Below the pieces are notes generated by a model. The model had not been told where the DNA came from, ran no database searches, and saw nothing but the letters and a program-made list of their open reading frames with translations. Shown one piece after another: positions 21,980 through 34,735 of a stretch of 64,000 nt of DNA. This DNA comes from Ctena decussata (taxonomy: Eukaryota; Mollusca; Bivalvia; Lucinida; Lucinidae). A program made the position numbers and the translations under genes. The stretch covers positions 118,647,842 through 118,711,841 of the forward strand of contig OZ022500.1 of NCBI GenBank assembly GCA_963989385.1, given 5' to 3'. The stretch's first letter is position 1. Each line of letters starts with the position of its first letter.

Positions 21980-23130
21980 GGTTTATCTCCTATCTGCAGT
22001 ATGCTGCTGTGTTATAAACTTGAATAAGCTCATCTAATCGACTTTTTATAGATTTACATAAAAGGTAGATTTGTCATTTATTTAATATTGAACTTAAGCT
22101 GTGTCCTGGAAAAAAGGTCTTTAAAAGCAAAAAGTAAATATTTAGGTTAGTCGGATCAGCCTCTTTCATGTCTTTGCTTTCGCTATTGAGATTGTTTTAC
22201 GCATGCAACAAGGCCACAGTTCTCGTGGCACGGCTATTATGTCAACAACCTTGCAGGATACCATCAAAGTGCGCGGAGTATCATACCGATTATGCTAATT
22301 AGGTAATAAAGAAGTTCAAACATGAAATCAAAGAGTACTAAATTTATTAAAAGCAATTCATGAAATCACCAAAAGCCTTTCTTCACAGATTGATTTTCCT
22401 ATGGATTTGTATTGCATTTGAATTAATTATAAGAATTTGATATTTTATGATACCGGTAATGAAGTAATAACTGAAGTTTATAAAAAAACAAAACAAAAAA
22501 AAAACATAATTCACCGGGCCCAGATGCTTTTGCATATAATAATATGGTGCGACGTGACCTAAAAACCGGTGTTCCTGCACTGCAATGTTTCTTTTTTACG
22601 GAAGCTGCACTTTTCAGCGTGTTTGGTGATACTTTTCTTATTATATCGGTGGTCAAAAGTTAAGTCAATGTTGTTACGGGAACATAAGATACTCTTCTTG
22701 ACGTAACATTGTAAAATGTCTTATATAGTTTCACCTCATTATTAAACTTTTAAAAAGCGCCAAAACAAAACAAAAAATAAAAAAAATGAACAGTTGGAAC
22801 TCTAGGAACAATTTTTTCTGTCTAGGATTAACGTTAGATCCCACTTTGGAAGGGTTCAGTCATCTAAGAAAACAAACGGGAAATTTCAAAAGTTGTTCCC
22901 CTTAGTAAAACATGGCGAGAAAACATGGAGGGTGCCAGTTCACTTTTAAACGAGTTGGTGTGAGTATTTCATGGCTGGTATTGATCTGATCCGCTTGCAT
23001 TAGGTTAACATGGTTTACAGGGACGTAACTAGGGGTAATTACATGTTACGCACAATTATGTTTTAAACCCCTTGAGGGCAAGAAATATAGTTTAGCCCCA
23101 AAGATATTTCATGTACTCGCGTCTGTTTGC
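21980..23130. other. non-coding, repeat fragments only
   Basis: Contains a poly-A/C stretch near 22485-22505 and a diverged GGTGTATGGGTACACC-family fragment at about 22840-22920. No supported exon. Confidence 0.4.
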
Positions 23131-23149
23131 AGTTACTATTGAACTCTTG

Positions 23150-23265
23150 TTGTATAATTTACAAAATTTCAGCATCATCGAATATGCAGGTGCGTGTTGA
23201 AATTTTGTCTATTTGACAAAATTTCAGTACACACCTGCGTATTTGCGTATAGGCAGTTGCGCCCT
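23150..23265. mobile_element. hairpin element related to the 5S-spacer insert
   Basis: The core palindrome pairs CAGGTGCGTGTTGAAATTTT with AAAATTTCAGTACACACCTG. It is followed by TTGCGTATAGGCAGTTGCG, which closely matches TTGCGTATAGGCAGCTACG in the insertion inside the second 5S spacer at about 61965. Confidence 0.65.
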
Positions 23266-23518
23266 TGGTTCATAGGTGATCTAGAGCTTCGTAATATTCA
23301 CCATAAAAATGCTATATTTGAGACACCTAAAATAATTACCTTAATTGTCCTAAAATGGAATAGTTTGGTTGTATAATCCAGTAATGCGTCGTAAAGATGG
23401 AGATGGAATAGCAAAGCGTGTATAGACCCTGATCAGAGTGTTCCTTCAGGAACTCAGATCTGTTCCAATACTTATATTTTACGGGAGTCTAACTAATGAC
23501 TGAAGCTGTAGCTTGGTT

Positions 23519-23536
23519 TCTATATAGTATATTTAT
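23519..23536 (+). promoter_or_regulatory. possible TATA region upstream of exon C
   Basis: TCTATATAGTATATTTAT lies about 80-100 bases upstream of the ATG at 23617, a plausible core-promoter distance. The surrounding DNA is AT-rich, so chance is a real alternative. Confidence 0.25.
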
Positions 23537-23616
23537 AATTATGAGCATCGGAGATTTCATTTGAATGTGCTTGACGATTCCTTTCGAGTTGCGCGCTATT
23601 TCGTACAGATTCAAAG

Positions 23617-23703
23617 ATGGATACCGCAATAAGGACAAGATATAGGTTTAAGTTGCCCTTTAAACATAAAGTTTTCCAACGCCCAGATAGAATGGGGATG
23701 CGA
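23617..23703 (+). CDS. candidate alternative first exon C
   Basis: An ATG frame of exactly 29 codons ends at CGA|GTAAGT, a strong donor, in phase 0. The peptide is highly basic and ends in RPDRMGMR. The last 24 coding bases and the donor are 25/30 identical to the candidate at 47311, which ends RPHRMGMR|GTAAGT, while sequence upstream and downstream of the two is not alike. That pattern suggests selection on the exon rather than a recent repeat copy. The phase matches the acceptor at 53088. If joined there, the intron is about 29.4 kb and contains the whole foldback structure. Confidence 0.45.
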
Positions 23704-24084
23704 GTAAGTAGACAAAATGAGTTTTAATATTATTTTCATTTTGAACTGCAATTATCTTAAGTATTGGAACGCCTTGGCCATAACCGAAATTTTCTGGCGA
23801 GATGGCAATTTGTGCAGACCTATTTTTTTTTATCTTTACAATAATTTCGAATTCCGTCTCTGTCGTGTAGATTCGCTGATAGACACAACCTGCACATCTG
23901 CCCTACGTTACATGCAACAGCTGTCATTATGTCCCACCAGCATGGAAGTATGTGCACTTAGTACTGGTTAACCGCTTAGAAGGTCTAAGCCTGCCCAGGA
24001 ATAGTGTGGTTAGGTTAACTGACCGTCCCAACATGACCTTAGTTGTTTATCGTGGACGTTAAGCATCAAATCAACCAACCCACC

Positions 24085-24119
24085 AGCATGGGGGTGGGGT
24101 GGGGGGGGGGGGGGGGGGA
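24085..24119. repeat. poly-G tract
   Basis: A G-rich run with about 20 consecutive G. Confidence 0.85.
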
Positions 24120-24550
24120 GGTCGCATATCGTTTTTTGGCGCGGATCCCGTCGACGACGGCATCTGCGTCGGCGTCTGCGTCTGCATAGCTTCTTGTCTG
24201 CACTCTATCTCCTGGCTGGATAGATGGATTTTAACCAAACTTGCACGGATATCTCACTGGGAGATGGTAAAGAAGTAATTATATTTTGGTGAACTTGACC
24301 CTATTTTCAAGGACACAGGAGGTCAAGGAATGTTAAAATATGGCTTGTCTACACCATATCTCCTGAACGAATTGATGGATTATGACCAAACATAGACAAG
24401 TGTATAATCAGGATGTGCAAAAGAACTAAGTTTTTGTGACCATGACCCTATTTTCAAGGTCACAGGAGGTCTTAACTTGGCAACATTTAGGGAAAATGTC
24501 ACTGCTAGGAAAGCACAGGTGGGGGACATCTGTTTTTGTCAAAAAATATT
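24120..24550. repeat. interspersed repeat with ~180-bp internal duplication
   Basis: The head contains a CGTCGACGACGGCATCTGCG block. Two similar halves follow, each with a clause like ATATCTCCTG, GATGGATT, ACCAAAC and GACCCTATTTTCAAGG, and each ending near ACAGGAGGTC. Confidence 0.6.
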
Positions 24551-24739
24551 TCTAGTTTTTGCTGCACTCTGTAGATTGTTCATATAAACTCTGAATAATC
24601 CGATGTGACTGCGAGGTTGTGCTGGCTGAGCCGAGTCTTCGTTGTTCCCAAAAGCTTTAAGACACTTTTCACTCATGGCATGGTTGATATGTTTGTGTCA
24701 GTACCGTACATCTAGATCCATCGTTTTTCTACAAACATC

Positions 24740-24836
24740 GAGGAGCGGCGGTGGTCTAGTGGAAACGCTGGGCTATCCAGAGGTCTCAGTTTCAACCCCC
24801 CCGCTTCAACGGTCTTTCGCATGAGGCTTTACACTA
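24740..24836 (+). mobile_element. tRNA-derived SINE, truncated copy
   Basis: Starts GAGGAGCGGCGGTGGTCTAG (A box) and has a CAGTTTCAACCCC B-box region, then stops after GCATGAGGCTTTACACT. TTCTACAAACATC precedes this copy and also the next one, as a repeat of the target site. Confidence 0.75.
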
Positions 24837-24853
24837 CAAATTCTACAAACATC

Positions 24854-25020
24854 GAGGAGCGGCGGTGGTCTAGTGGAAACGCTGGGCTATCCAGAGGTCT
24901 CAGTTTCGACCCCCCCCCCGCTTCAACGGTCTTTCGCATGAGGCTTTACACTTACGTACCCGTCCCTGTACAACCTTCCTGTTGGTGCGACGTTAAACCC
25001 GAGTTCACCCACTCTCTCCC
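24854..25020 (+). mobile_element. tRNA-derived SINE, full copy
   Basis: The same head as at 24740 with a better B box, CAGTTTCGACCCC, then the full body with TTGGTGCGACGTTAAACCC and a CACTCTCTCCC tail. The words after it, GATGTTTGTAGA, are the inverse of the upstream TCTACAAACATC. Confidence 0.8.
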
Positions 25021-25059
25021 ACCAGAATAAGCGATGTTTGTAGATGATTGACGCTGTCA

Positions 25060-25128
25060 GTAAAGGACACATATCATGAAATTCTCGTTCGCCGGCGAAC
25101 GAGAGTTTCATGATATGTATTCTTTACT
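25060..25128. repeat. perfect-centre palindrome
   Basis: AGTAAAGGACACATATCATG to CGTTCGCCGGCGAACG and back to CATGATATGTATTCTTTACT. The centre has no loop. Confidence 0.8.
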
Positions 25129-25740
25129 GAGGATTCATAAATTATCAATGCAAAAATTGGGGGCGAATGTTGGTCTTGATACTGGATGAGTGGCGCGATG
25201 CACTATCAACCGGTTGATGCAATTATATGTACTCCAAAACAAAAGTCGAGTTTGTGTCTACAAATTACCTGGTGGCTGGAATATGACTGACAGTGCAGAC
25301 CGGTATCAGTTTACTTAAATAGCATTCTGATCTTGGCCTACACTCATTTGCTCGGACACTTCTGTCTGACTGTTATAGATGATTACTCTAATGATGAATG
25401 ACTATTGATGTAAAACTCTCCAGGGTAGTCAGTCATAATATTTTACTTTGATCTATAATTTCATAATTTGCTTTGCCAATTCTCGTGAGGCAAAAGAAGT
25501 ATGGCTGACTGATTCGAATTATAATACATAGGTTGGATGTTGGCTACTGAGATAAAAAGAGCACTTGATAAGCCAGTTTAGACTGGCTCCAGTCTCTGTG
25601 TTTTAATTGCATATTCTGTAAGAAAGCTAACTCTACAAGGAATACTTTTTACATCAAGTAATTGCAGAGTTACCCTAGAAACACAAATGGTTGGCCATCA
25701 GAATAAAAAGAGCCACGTTAAGACTTCTACTATTTGAATA

Positions 25741-25986
25741 CATATGAGCCGCGACACGACAAAACCAATAAAGTGGATGTGCGCCCTGTGCAGTCTCAGA
25801 TCAGCCTGGGCATCTGCCTAGTCTGATCAGACTCTTCGCTAAGCGTTTAAAGGGTTGCTAAAGGACTAAGGTACCTCCATGCAGACAGCGAAGACTCTGA
25901 TCAGACTGGGCGGATGCCCAGGCTGATCCGAGTCTGCGCTGGGCGCACAACCACTTTGTTGGTTTTCTCGTGTCGCGGCTCATATA
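25741..25986. mobile_element. MITE family 1, intact copy
   Basis: CATATGAGCCGCGACACGAC at the left and CTCGTGTCGCGGCTCATAT at the right. The length and inner layout match 20501-20746. Confidence 0.85.
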
Positions 25987-26029
25987 ACCATTTAGCCTGG
26001 AAGCCAGGCTAAAGCAAGTAACTCTTCAC

Positions 26030-26030
<1 letters not shown>

Positions 26031-26061
<31 letters not shown>

Positions 26062-26073
26062 ACACACACACAC
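26031..26073. repeat. poly-C (31) plus CA run
   Basis: An uninterrupted run of 31 C, then about six CA. A run this long is prone to length error in sequencing. Confidence 0.9.
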
Positions 26074-26079
26074 TATTTT

Positions 26080-26775
26080 GTCATGGTTTTCTAGGCAGTA
26101 TATGTGAAGCAATGTTTCTAAAATGTGTAACCATGCAAACCAAAATTGTGAGACTTATAGTGTCTGTATTCATTCTTATATATTCTATTCAATTTTAATT
26201 AGCTTTCATTTCCTTTCTTTTTATTTATTTTTATTTACATTATCATTTATTTATGCATTTAGCTTTATTTATTGATAAGTTTGCGTTTATCTGTTTTTTT
26301 TTTTCCTTTCTTGCGGGGCTGGGGAAGCGGACTGGTGGTTCTTGAAGGGGAGTTGGGCAGGAGATCTATACGCTTAGTATCTACACATGCACACATACAA
26401 AAAAGACAAGTGCGAATTTGTAACAAAAATAATATTATTACAGATTCGCCTGTACCTTAGCAACCATATATGTTTTGTTGCTGGTGTTGTTGTTTACAAT
26501 TCCAGCGATATTTGCAACCATGCATGATTCCATTGCGTAAACTTTGAGATCAATGATCTCTAATTGGTCTTTTAATTTCCACATGTAATCTTTGCTCTGT
26601 AATGTATTGTCTGTACTTACAGGCGTAAATCATCAATAAATTCATTTGTTGGCTTTGAATAGGGCACTTGTACATTGATTCGAATCTTGTACATTGAATG
26701 CGCCAGGACTTTAATCTATGTACATATGTCGCTTAGAAATGGATGTTTTGGCACACCTGTTTTTATTAAGACTGT
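26080..26775. other. non-coding, nothing recognised
   Basis: AT-rich with T-rich tracts. The short frame at 26272-26460 lacks family features. Confidence 0.4.
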
Positions 26776-26779
26776 TTAG

Positions 26780-26990
26780 GGTCGAGTCGGGTAACTTCGG
26801 ACAGCAGCTACATTCGAACAGTGACATTGTTTCCTTTATATATTAGTTGTTTGGAATTAAAACAAAATTAACTGTGCAAACAATGAAAATCCTGATGAGA
26901 CGGCTCATGATGAGCCGTCTCATCTGGAGTTTCACTGTTTGCAATGGTATGTCCGAATTTACCCGCTGTCCGAAGTTACCCGACTCGAAC
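26780..26990. mobile_element. MITE family 2, copy 1
   Basis: The ends GTCGAGTCGGGTAACTTCGG and CCGAAGTTACCCGACTCGA are inverted repeats. The second layer, ACATTCGAACAGTGACA, pairs imperfectly with the GTCCGAATTTACCC side. The centre is the palindrome GAGACGGCTCATGATGAGCC. Copies occur at 56892 and 58480. Confidence 0.85.
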
Positions 26991-27139
26991 CTATGTCACC
27001 ACGCCTGCTTCGTGGGTGTCAGTTTTACTGCCGTTATTTGATATTCTGTGGTACCAACTGCACTTGTAAATGTCTTCAACAGCAACCCCGATCCTAAAAA
27101 AATATAATGATACGATTCTTATTTTTTAACCGTTCCGCT

Positions 27140-27715
27140 TACACTTCACAATTCACACTTAACACATCATAATTCATAGGCCATACTTTACAGCTCAGAC
27201 TTCACACTTCAAAAATTCACCGCATGTATCATAGTGTTAGGTTTCGTGTTTTACATATGTAAGCGTGAAATTTCAATAGTGAAGTATGAAGAGTGAAGTA
27301 TGATGCATGAAATACGTACTGTGAAGTAGGGCATGTACAGTATTTAGTATTCAGTGAAGTTGGAATTGTAAATGAAGAAGTACGAATGGAAGTGTGAAGT
27401 TTGAAATATAAAACATGGAGTGTAAACTGAGAAGAACAACTGTGTAGAGTGTGTGGTTTTAAGTGTGACGTTTGGACGATGAAGTGTGAAGCGTGAATAA
27501 GGAAAAATAAAGTGTGACGTTCGAACTGTGGCGTATGAAGTACGGAGTGTGAAGCATAAACTGTGAAGATTGAAGTGTGAACTTTGAACTATGAAATGTG
27601 GAGAATGAAATAATACATGTGAATAACGTAATGAGAAGTATGAAATGTGAAGTATGAAGTGTGAAGTTTTAACAATGAAGTGTGCAGTATGAATTGTAAA
27701 GTATTTACTGTAATA
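27140..27715. repeat. inverted GAAGTGTGAA-type repeat tracts, second pair
   Basis: About 27140-27215 is in the CTTCACACTTC sense. About 27250-27715 is a long run of GTGAAGTATGAAGTGTG-like words in the opposite sense. It lies immediately outside the left end of the foldback. Confidence 0.6.
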
Positions 27716-27825
27716 GAAGTGTGATCAGCGGTCTTCGTACGGGTATGAATATTAACAGTGCTAAATAAATAGGATGAAAAAAATATCTTGCTCTGATAAA
27801 AGACGGTGAAGTTGGTTTGCTTTTC

Positions 27826-28115
27826 GTTTTTCGCTTTTCGTTTTTCGCTTTTCGTTTTTCGTTTTTCGCTTTTCGTTTTTCGCTTTTCGTTTTTCGTTTT
27901 TCGCTTTTCGTTTTTCGCTTTTCGTTTTTCGATAAAAGCTGTTTTGTTTTTCGTTTTTCGTTTTTCGCTTTTCGTTTTTCGATTTACGCTGTTTTGTTTT
28001 TCACTGTTCGTATTTTGATTTACGTTCTTTTTGTTTTTTGTTTTTCGTTTTTTGTTTACGTTTTTTTGTTTTTCGCTTTTCGCTTTTCGCATTTCGATTT
28101 TCGTTTTTCGACATT
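27826..28115. repeat. left cap of foldback: GTTTTTCGCTTTTC repeat
   Basis: Irregular alternation of GTTTTTC and GCTTTTC words, with landmark variants GATAAAAGCTGTTTTG and GATTTACGCTGTTTTG. The right cap at 46096-46378 is its reverse complement with the same landmarks in mirror order and differs mainly in copy number. Confidence 0.85.
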
Positions 28116-28149
28116 CAAATTCTATCTTGACCTTCGTATTGAAGTTCAA

Positions 28150-31100
28150 TAACGAATTTTGAGATTGGAAATACTATTTTGATATTCGCACTAAAATATA
28201 ATATCGAATTTTTAAATTCAAAATCCTATTTTCACATTCGAAATGAAGCCAAATATGGTATTTTGACATTCGAAATCCTATTTTGACATTCGAATTTAGG
28301 CTGGATATGGTATTTTGACATTCGAAATCCTATTTTGACATTCGAATTCAGGCCGAATATGGTATTTTGATATTCGATATCCTATTTTGACTTTCGCACT
28401 GAAGCCGAATATCGAATTTTGATATTCGAAATCCTATTTTGACATTCGAACTGAAGCCAAATATGGTATTTTGACATTCGAGATCCTATTTTGACATTCG
28501 AATTCAGGCTGGATATGTTATTTTGACATTCGAAATCCTATTTTGACATTCGAATTCAGGCCGAATATGGTATTTTGATTATCGAAATCCTATTTTGACA
28601 TTCGAACTGAAACCGAATATCAAATTTTGATATTCGAAATCCCATTTTGACATTCGAACTAAAGACGAATATGGTATTTTGACATTCGAAATCCTATTTT
28701 AACATTCGCACTGAAGCTTAATATGGTATTTTGACATTCGAAATCCTATTTTGACATTCGCACTGAAGCTTAAAATGGTATTTTGACATTCGATATCCTA
28801 TTTTGACATTCGAACTGAAGCTTAAAATGGTATTTTGACATTCGATATCCTATTTTGACATTCGCACTGAAGCTTAAAATGGTATTTTGATATTCGAAAT
28901 CCTATTTTGACATTCGAACTAAAGCCAAATATGCTATTTTGACATTCAATATCGTATTCTAACAACAGCACTGAAGCCAAATAAGGTATTTTGAAATTCG
29001 AAATCCTATTTTGACATTCGAATTAAGGCTGGATATGGTATTTTGACATTCGAAATCCTATTTTAACATTCGCACTGAAGCTTAAAATGGTATTTTGACA
29101 TTCGAAATCCTATTTTGACATTCGAATTCAGGCCGAATATGGTATTTTGATATTCGATATCCTATTTTGACTTTCGCACTGAAGCCGAATATCGAATTTT
29201 GATATTCATAATCCTATTTTGACATTCGAAATGAAGCCAAATATGCTATTTTGACATTCAATATTGTATTCTAACAACAGCACTGAAGCCAAATATGGTA
29301 TTTTGACATTCGAAATCCTATTTTGACATTCGAATTTAGGCTGGATATGGTATTTTGACATTCGAAATCCTATTTTGACATTCGCACTGAAGCTTAAAAT
29401 GGTATTTTGACATTCGAAATCCTATTTTGACATTCGAATTCAGGCCGAATATGGTATTTTGATATTCGATATCCTATTTTGACTTTCGCACTGAAGCCGA
29501 ATATCGAATTTTGATATTCGAAATCCTATTTTGACATTCGAACTGAAGCCAAATATGGTATTTTGACATTCGAAATCCTATTTTGACATTCGAAGTCAGG
29601 CTGGATATGTTATTTTGACATTCGAAATCCTATTTTGACATTCGAATTCAGGCCGAATATGGTATTTTGTTATTCGAAATCCTATTTTGACATTCGAACT
29701 GAAGACGAATATGGTATTTTGACATTCGAAATCCTATTTTAACATTCGCACTGAAGCTTAATATGGTATTTTGACATTCGAAATCCTATTTTGACATTCG
29801 CACTGAAGCTTAAAATGGTATTTTGACATTCGAACTGAAGCTGATAATGGTATTTTGACATTCGATATCCTATTTTGACATTCGCACTGAAGCTTAAAAT
29901 GGTATTTTGATAATGGAAATCCTATTTGGCATTCGAACTGAAGCCAAATATGCTATTTTGACATTCAATATTGTATTCTAACAACAGCACTGAAGCCAAA
30001 TATGGTATTTTGACATTCGAAATCCTATTTTGACATTCGAATTTAGGCTGGATATGGTATTTTGACATTTGAAATCCTATTTTGACATTCGCACTGAACT
30101 TTAAAATGGTATTTTGACATTCGAAATCCTATTTTGACATTCGAATTCAGGCCGAATATGGTATTTTGATATTCGATATCCTATTTTGACTTTCGCACTG
30201 AAGCCGAATATCGAATTTTGATATTCGAAATCCTATTTTGACATTCGAACTGAAGCCAAATATGGTATTTTGACATTCGAAATCCTATTTTGACATTCGA
30301 ATTCAGGCTGGATATGTTATTTTGACATTCGAAATCCTATTTTGACATTCGAATTCAGGCCGAATATGGTATTTTGATTATCGAAATCCTATTTTGACAT
30401 TCGAACTGAAACCGAATATCAAATTTTGATATTCGAAATCCCATTTTGACATTCGAACTAAAGACGAATATGGTATTTTGACATTCGAAATCCTATTTTA
30501 ACATTCGCACTGAAGCTTAATATGGTATTTTGACATTCGATATCCTATTTTGACATTCGCACTGAAGCTTAAAATGGTATTTTGACATTCGATATCGTAT
30601 TTGGACATTCGAACTGAAGCTTAAAATGGTATTTTGACATTCGATATCCTATTTTGACATTCGCACTGAAGCTTAAAATGGTATTTTGATATTCGAAATC
30701 CTATTTTGACATTCGAACTAAAGCCAAATATGCTATTTTGACATTCAATATCGTATTCTAACAACAGCACTGAGGCCAAATAAGGTATTTTGAAATTCGA
30801 AATCCTATTTTGACATTCGAATTAAGGCTGGATATGGTATTTTGACATTCGAAATCCTATTTTGACATTCGCACTGAAGCTTAAAATGGTATTTTGACAT
30901 TCGAAATCCTATTTTGACATTCGAATTCAGGCCGAATATGGTATTTTGATATTCGATATCCTATTTTGACTTTCGCACTGAAGCCGAATATCGAATTTTG
31001 ATATTCATAATCCTATTTTGACATTCGAAATGAAGCCAAATATGCTATTTTGACATTCAATATTGTATTCTAACAACAGCACTGAAGCCAAATATGGTAT

Positions 31101-33626
31101 TTTGACATTCGAAATCCTATTTTGACATTCGAATTTAGGCTGGATATGGTATTTTGACATTCGAAATCCTATTTTGACATTCGCACTGAAGCCGAATATC
31201 GAATTTTGATATTCGAAATCCTATTTTGACATTCGAACTGAAGCCAAATATGGTATTTTGACATTCGAAATCCTATTTTGACATTCGAATTCAGGCTGGA
31301 TATGTTATTTTGACATTCGAAATCCTATTTTGACATTCGAATTCAGGCCGAATATGGTATTTTGATTATCGAAATCCTATTTTGACATTCGAATTGAAAC
31401 CGAATATCAAATTTTGATATTCGAAATCCCATTTTGACATTCGAACTAAAGACGAATATGGTATTTTGACATTCGAAATCCTATTTTAACATTCGCACTG
31501 AAGCTTAATATGGTATTTTGACATTCGAAATCCTATTTTGACATTCGCACTGAAGCTTAAAATGGTATTTTGACATTCGATATCCTATTTTGACATTCGA
31601 ACTGAAGCTTAAAATGGTATTTTGACATTCGATATCCTATTTTGACATTCGCACTGAAGCTTAAAATGGTATTTTGATATTCGAAATCCTATTTTGACAT
31701 TCGAACTAAAGCCAAATATGCTATTTTGACATTCAATATCGTATTCTAACAACAGCACTGAGGCCAAATAAGGTATTTTGAAATTCGAAATCCTATTTTG
31801 ACATTCGAATTAAGGCTGGATATGGTATTTTGACATTCGAAATCCTATTTTGACATTCGCACTGAAGCTTAAAATGGTATTTTGACATTCGAAATCCTAT
31901 TTTGACATTCGAATTCAGGCCGAATATGGTATTTTGATATTCGATATCCTATTTAGACTTTCGCACTGAAGCCGAATATCGAATTTTGATATTCGAAATC
32001 CTATTTTGACATTCGAATTGAAGCCAAATATGGTATTTTGACATTCAAAATCCTATTTTGACATTCGAAGTCAGGCTGGATATGTTATTTTGACATTCGA
32101 AATCCTATTTTGACATTCGAATTCAGGCCGAATATGGTATTTTGTTATTCGAAATCCTATTTTGACTTTCGAACTGAAACCGAATATCGAATTTTGATAT
32201 TCGAAATCCCATTTTGACATTCGAACTGAAGACGAATATGGTATTTTAACATTCGAAATCCTATTTTAACATTCGCACTGAAGCTTAATATGGTACTTTG
32301 ACATTCGATATCCTATTTTGACATTCGCACTGAAGCTTAAAATGGTATTTTGACATTCGTTATCCTATTTTGACATTCGAACTGAAGCTTAAAATGGTAT
32401 TTTGACATTCGATATCCTATTTTGACATTCGCACTGAAGCTTAAAATGGTATTTTGATATTCGAAATCCTATTTTGACATTCGAGCTGAAGCCAAATATG
32501 CTATTTTGACATTCAATTTCGTATTCTAACAACAGCACTGAAGCCAAATATGGTATTTTGACATTCGAAATCCTATTTTGACATTCGAATTCATGCCGAA
32601 TATGGTATTTTGATATTCGAAATCCTATTTTGACATTCGAAATGGAACCGAATATCGAATTTTGATATTCGAAATCCCATTTTGACATTCGATCTGACGA
32701 CGAATATGGTATTTTGATATTCCAAATCCTATTTTAACATTCGCACTGAAGCTTAATATGGTATTTTGACATTCGAAATCCAATTTTGACATTCGAATTC
32801 AGGCCGAATATGGTATTTTGATATTCGATATCCTATTTTGACTTTCGCACTGAAGCCGAATATCGAATTTTGATATTCGAAATCCTATTTTGACATTCGA
32901 AATGAAGCCAAATATGGTATTATGACATTCGAAATCCTATTTTGACATTTGAAGTCAGGCTGGATATGTTATTTTGACATTCGAAATCCTATTTTGACAT
33001 TCGAATTCAGGCCGAATATGGTATTTTGATATTCGAAATCCTATTTTGACATTCGAAATGGAACCGAATATCGAATTTTGATATTCGAAATCCCATTTTG
33101 ACATTCGATCTGACGACGAATATGGTATTTTGATATTCGAAATCCTATTTTAACATTCGCACTGAAGCTTAATATGGTATTTTGACATTCGAAATCCAAT
33201 TTTGACATTCGAATTCAGGCCGAATATGGTATTTTGATATTCGATATCCTATTTTGACTTTCGCACTGAAGCCGAATATCGAATTTTGATATTCGAAATC
33301 CTATTTTGACATTCGAAATGAAGCCAAATATGGTATTATGACATTCGAAATCCTATTTTGACATTTGAAGTCAGGCTGGATATGTTATTTTGACATTCGA
33401 AATCCTATTTTGACATTCGAATTCAGGCCGAATATGGTATTTTGTTATTCGAAATCCTATTTTGACTTTCGAACTGAAACCGAATATCGAATTTTGATAT
33501 TCGAAATCCCATTTTGACATTCGAACTGAAGACGAATATGGTATTTTGACATTCGAAATCCTATTTTAACATTCGCACTGAAGCTTAATATGGTATTTTG
33601 ACATTCGATATCCTATTTTGACATTT
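28150..33626 (+). repeat. left satellite arm, ~52-bp monomers
   Basis: Each monomer has two TATTTTGACATTCGAA-like half units plus a linker such as TTCAGGCCGAATATGG or CTGAAGCTTAAAATGG; there are roughly 105 monomers. A rare variant, TATTCTAACAACAGCAC, marks a higher-order repeat: it occurs near 28967, 29268, 29974, 30754, 31067, 31743 and 32522, a pattern recurring every ~1.77-1.80 kb. Confidence 0.9.
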
Positions 33627-33740
33627 TTTTATCATGTCTTCTTTCGATGCTGAATTGGTATCTTTCATTTTGGATACAGATTGATGCTGAATTGGTATCT
33701 TTCATTTTGGATACAGATTGACCGAGATGTTTGGGCACTA
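33627..33740. repeat. short direct duplication at inner edge of left arm
   Basis: GATGCTGAATTGGTATCTTT then CATTTTGGATACAGATTGA occurs twice in direct tandem at about 33646-33722, just after a T-run that ends the satellite. Confidence 0.7.
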
Positions 33741-34165
33741 TGGTCATCAGAGCCGCCTCCTTGAGGCGTTCTGGTGAGACATTGCTTCCAGTGCTTGCTG
33801 GACAGGAACATAGTAAGTAGAGCCAATGAGGGATATTTTTCTTGTGCCGTCTGTTTTGTCTCATTAGAGCCGTCTCCTTGAGGCGATTCTGATGAGACAT
33901 CTCAGCCCCCTCTGTTGCTTACATAGCTTGGTGGACAGGAACATATTGATGGGAGCCCTAGAGGGATATTTTATCTTGTATCGTCTGGTGTGTCTCATTA
34001 GAGCCGTCTCATTGAGCCGATTCTGATGAGACATCTCAGCCCTTTATGTTGCTTCCAGTGCTTAGTGGACAGGAATATATTTACAAGAGCAAAAGAGGAT
34101 ATTTTTCTTGTGTCGTCTGTTGTCACTCGTAAAAGCTGTCTCCCTAAGGCGATTCTGATATAAAC
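33741..34165 (+). repeat. ~130-bp tandem repeat with GAGCCGTCTCCTTGAGGCG core
   Basis: The core occurs at about 33749, 33866, 34000 and 34132 (spacings about 117, 134 and 132). Each unit includes TGATGAGACATCTCAGCCC-like and GTGGACAGGAACATA phrases. A related palindrome lies at 54809. Confidence 0.8.
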
Positions 34166-34735
34166 TTCCCATCGAGCGAAATCCTATCGAGTCCTGTTCA
34201 GAAATAAACTAATAGGCAAAAAAATGACTTGTTCTGAAAGAATGACAACAAATCGGTAGATTGTTCTTGGTTTAAACAATATTTATTCATGTAAACTGAT
34301 TTTTCTTATCGTGATCGTTAGTTCAAACTGTTTGAAATTCCTGTACTCATACGTATGACATCCGAAATTATTTCAACCTTTAAATTTTCTTGGGAAACAA
34401 AAAGTTTCTCACGATTTGGTGTCTTTTTCCGCAAATAAATTACGGTATAATCGTATTTAGAAACTGCCATGTGGATAGGTAAGTCGTCAGTCTTACGGTC
34501 GCAAAGTCCGTTTTACGCGTCAGCGAAGCTATAAAACGCAATTTGCAATCGTAAAACAATGTTGAATTTGCGACCGTAAAACAAACAGGTTAGAATTACC
34601 TACATAAATGACCATTTTTAATACATTTATTCACATTATTATGCGCACTCCTTTTTAGTCGAATTAATCGCGTCACATTTGCAATTGCTTTTGAATTTGT
34701 AATGATTATCAGAACACTAGTTATGTTCCTCTTAT
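34166..34735. other. non-coding spacer inside the foldback
   Basis: AT-rich sequence with no gene. A local inverted similarity near 34492-34585 pairs TACGGTCGCAAAGTCCG-like words with TTTGCGACCGTAAAACA. Confidence 0.45.

Noticed and set aside
22912..22959. A fifth possible micro-exon: 16-codon ATG frame ending GGT|GTGAGT in phase 0
   Set aside because: It lies at the edge of a GGTGTATGGGTACACC-family repeat fragment and has no similarity to the other four candidates.
27589..28152. Lys/Asn-rich and Phe/Arg-rich frames at both foldback caps
   Set aside because: Simple-sequence translation of GTTTTTCGCTTTTC words. Present on both strands and in both caps.
28150..33626. Centromeric satellite
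   Set aside because: It is bounded by sharp inverted ends and a cap and is mirrored 13 kb away. Nothing in the window ties it to a centromere.
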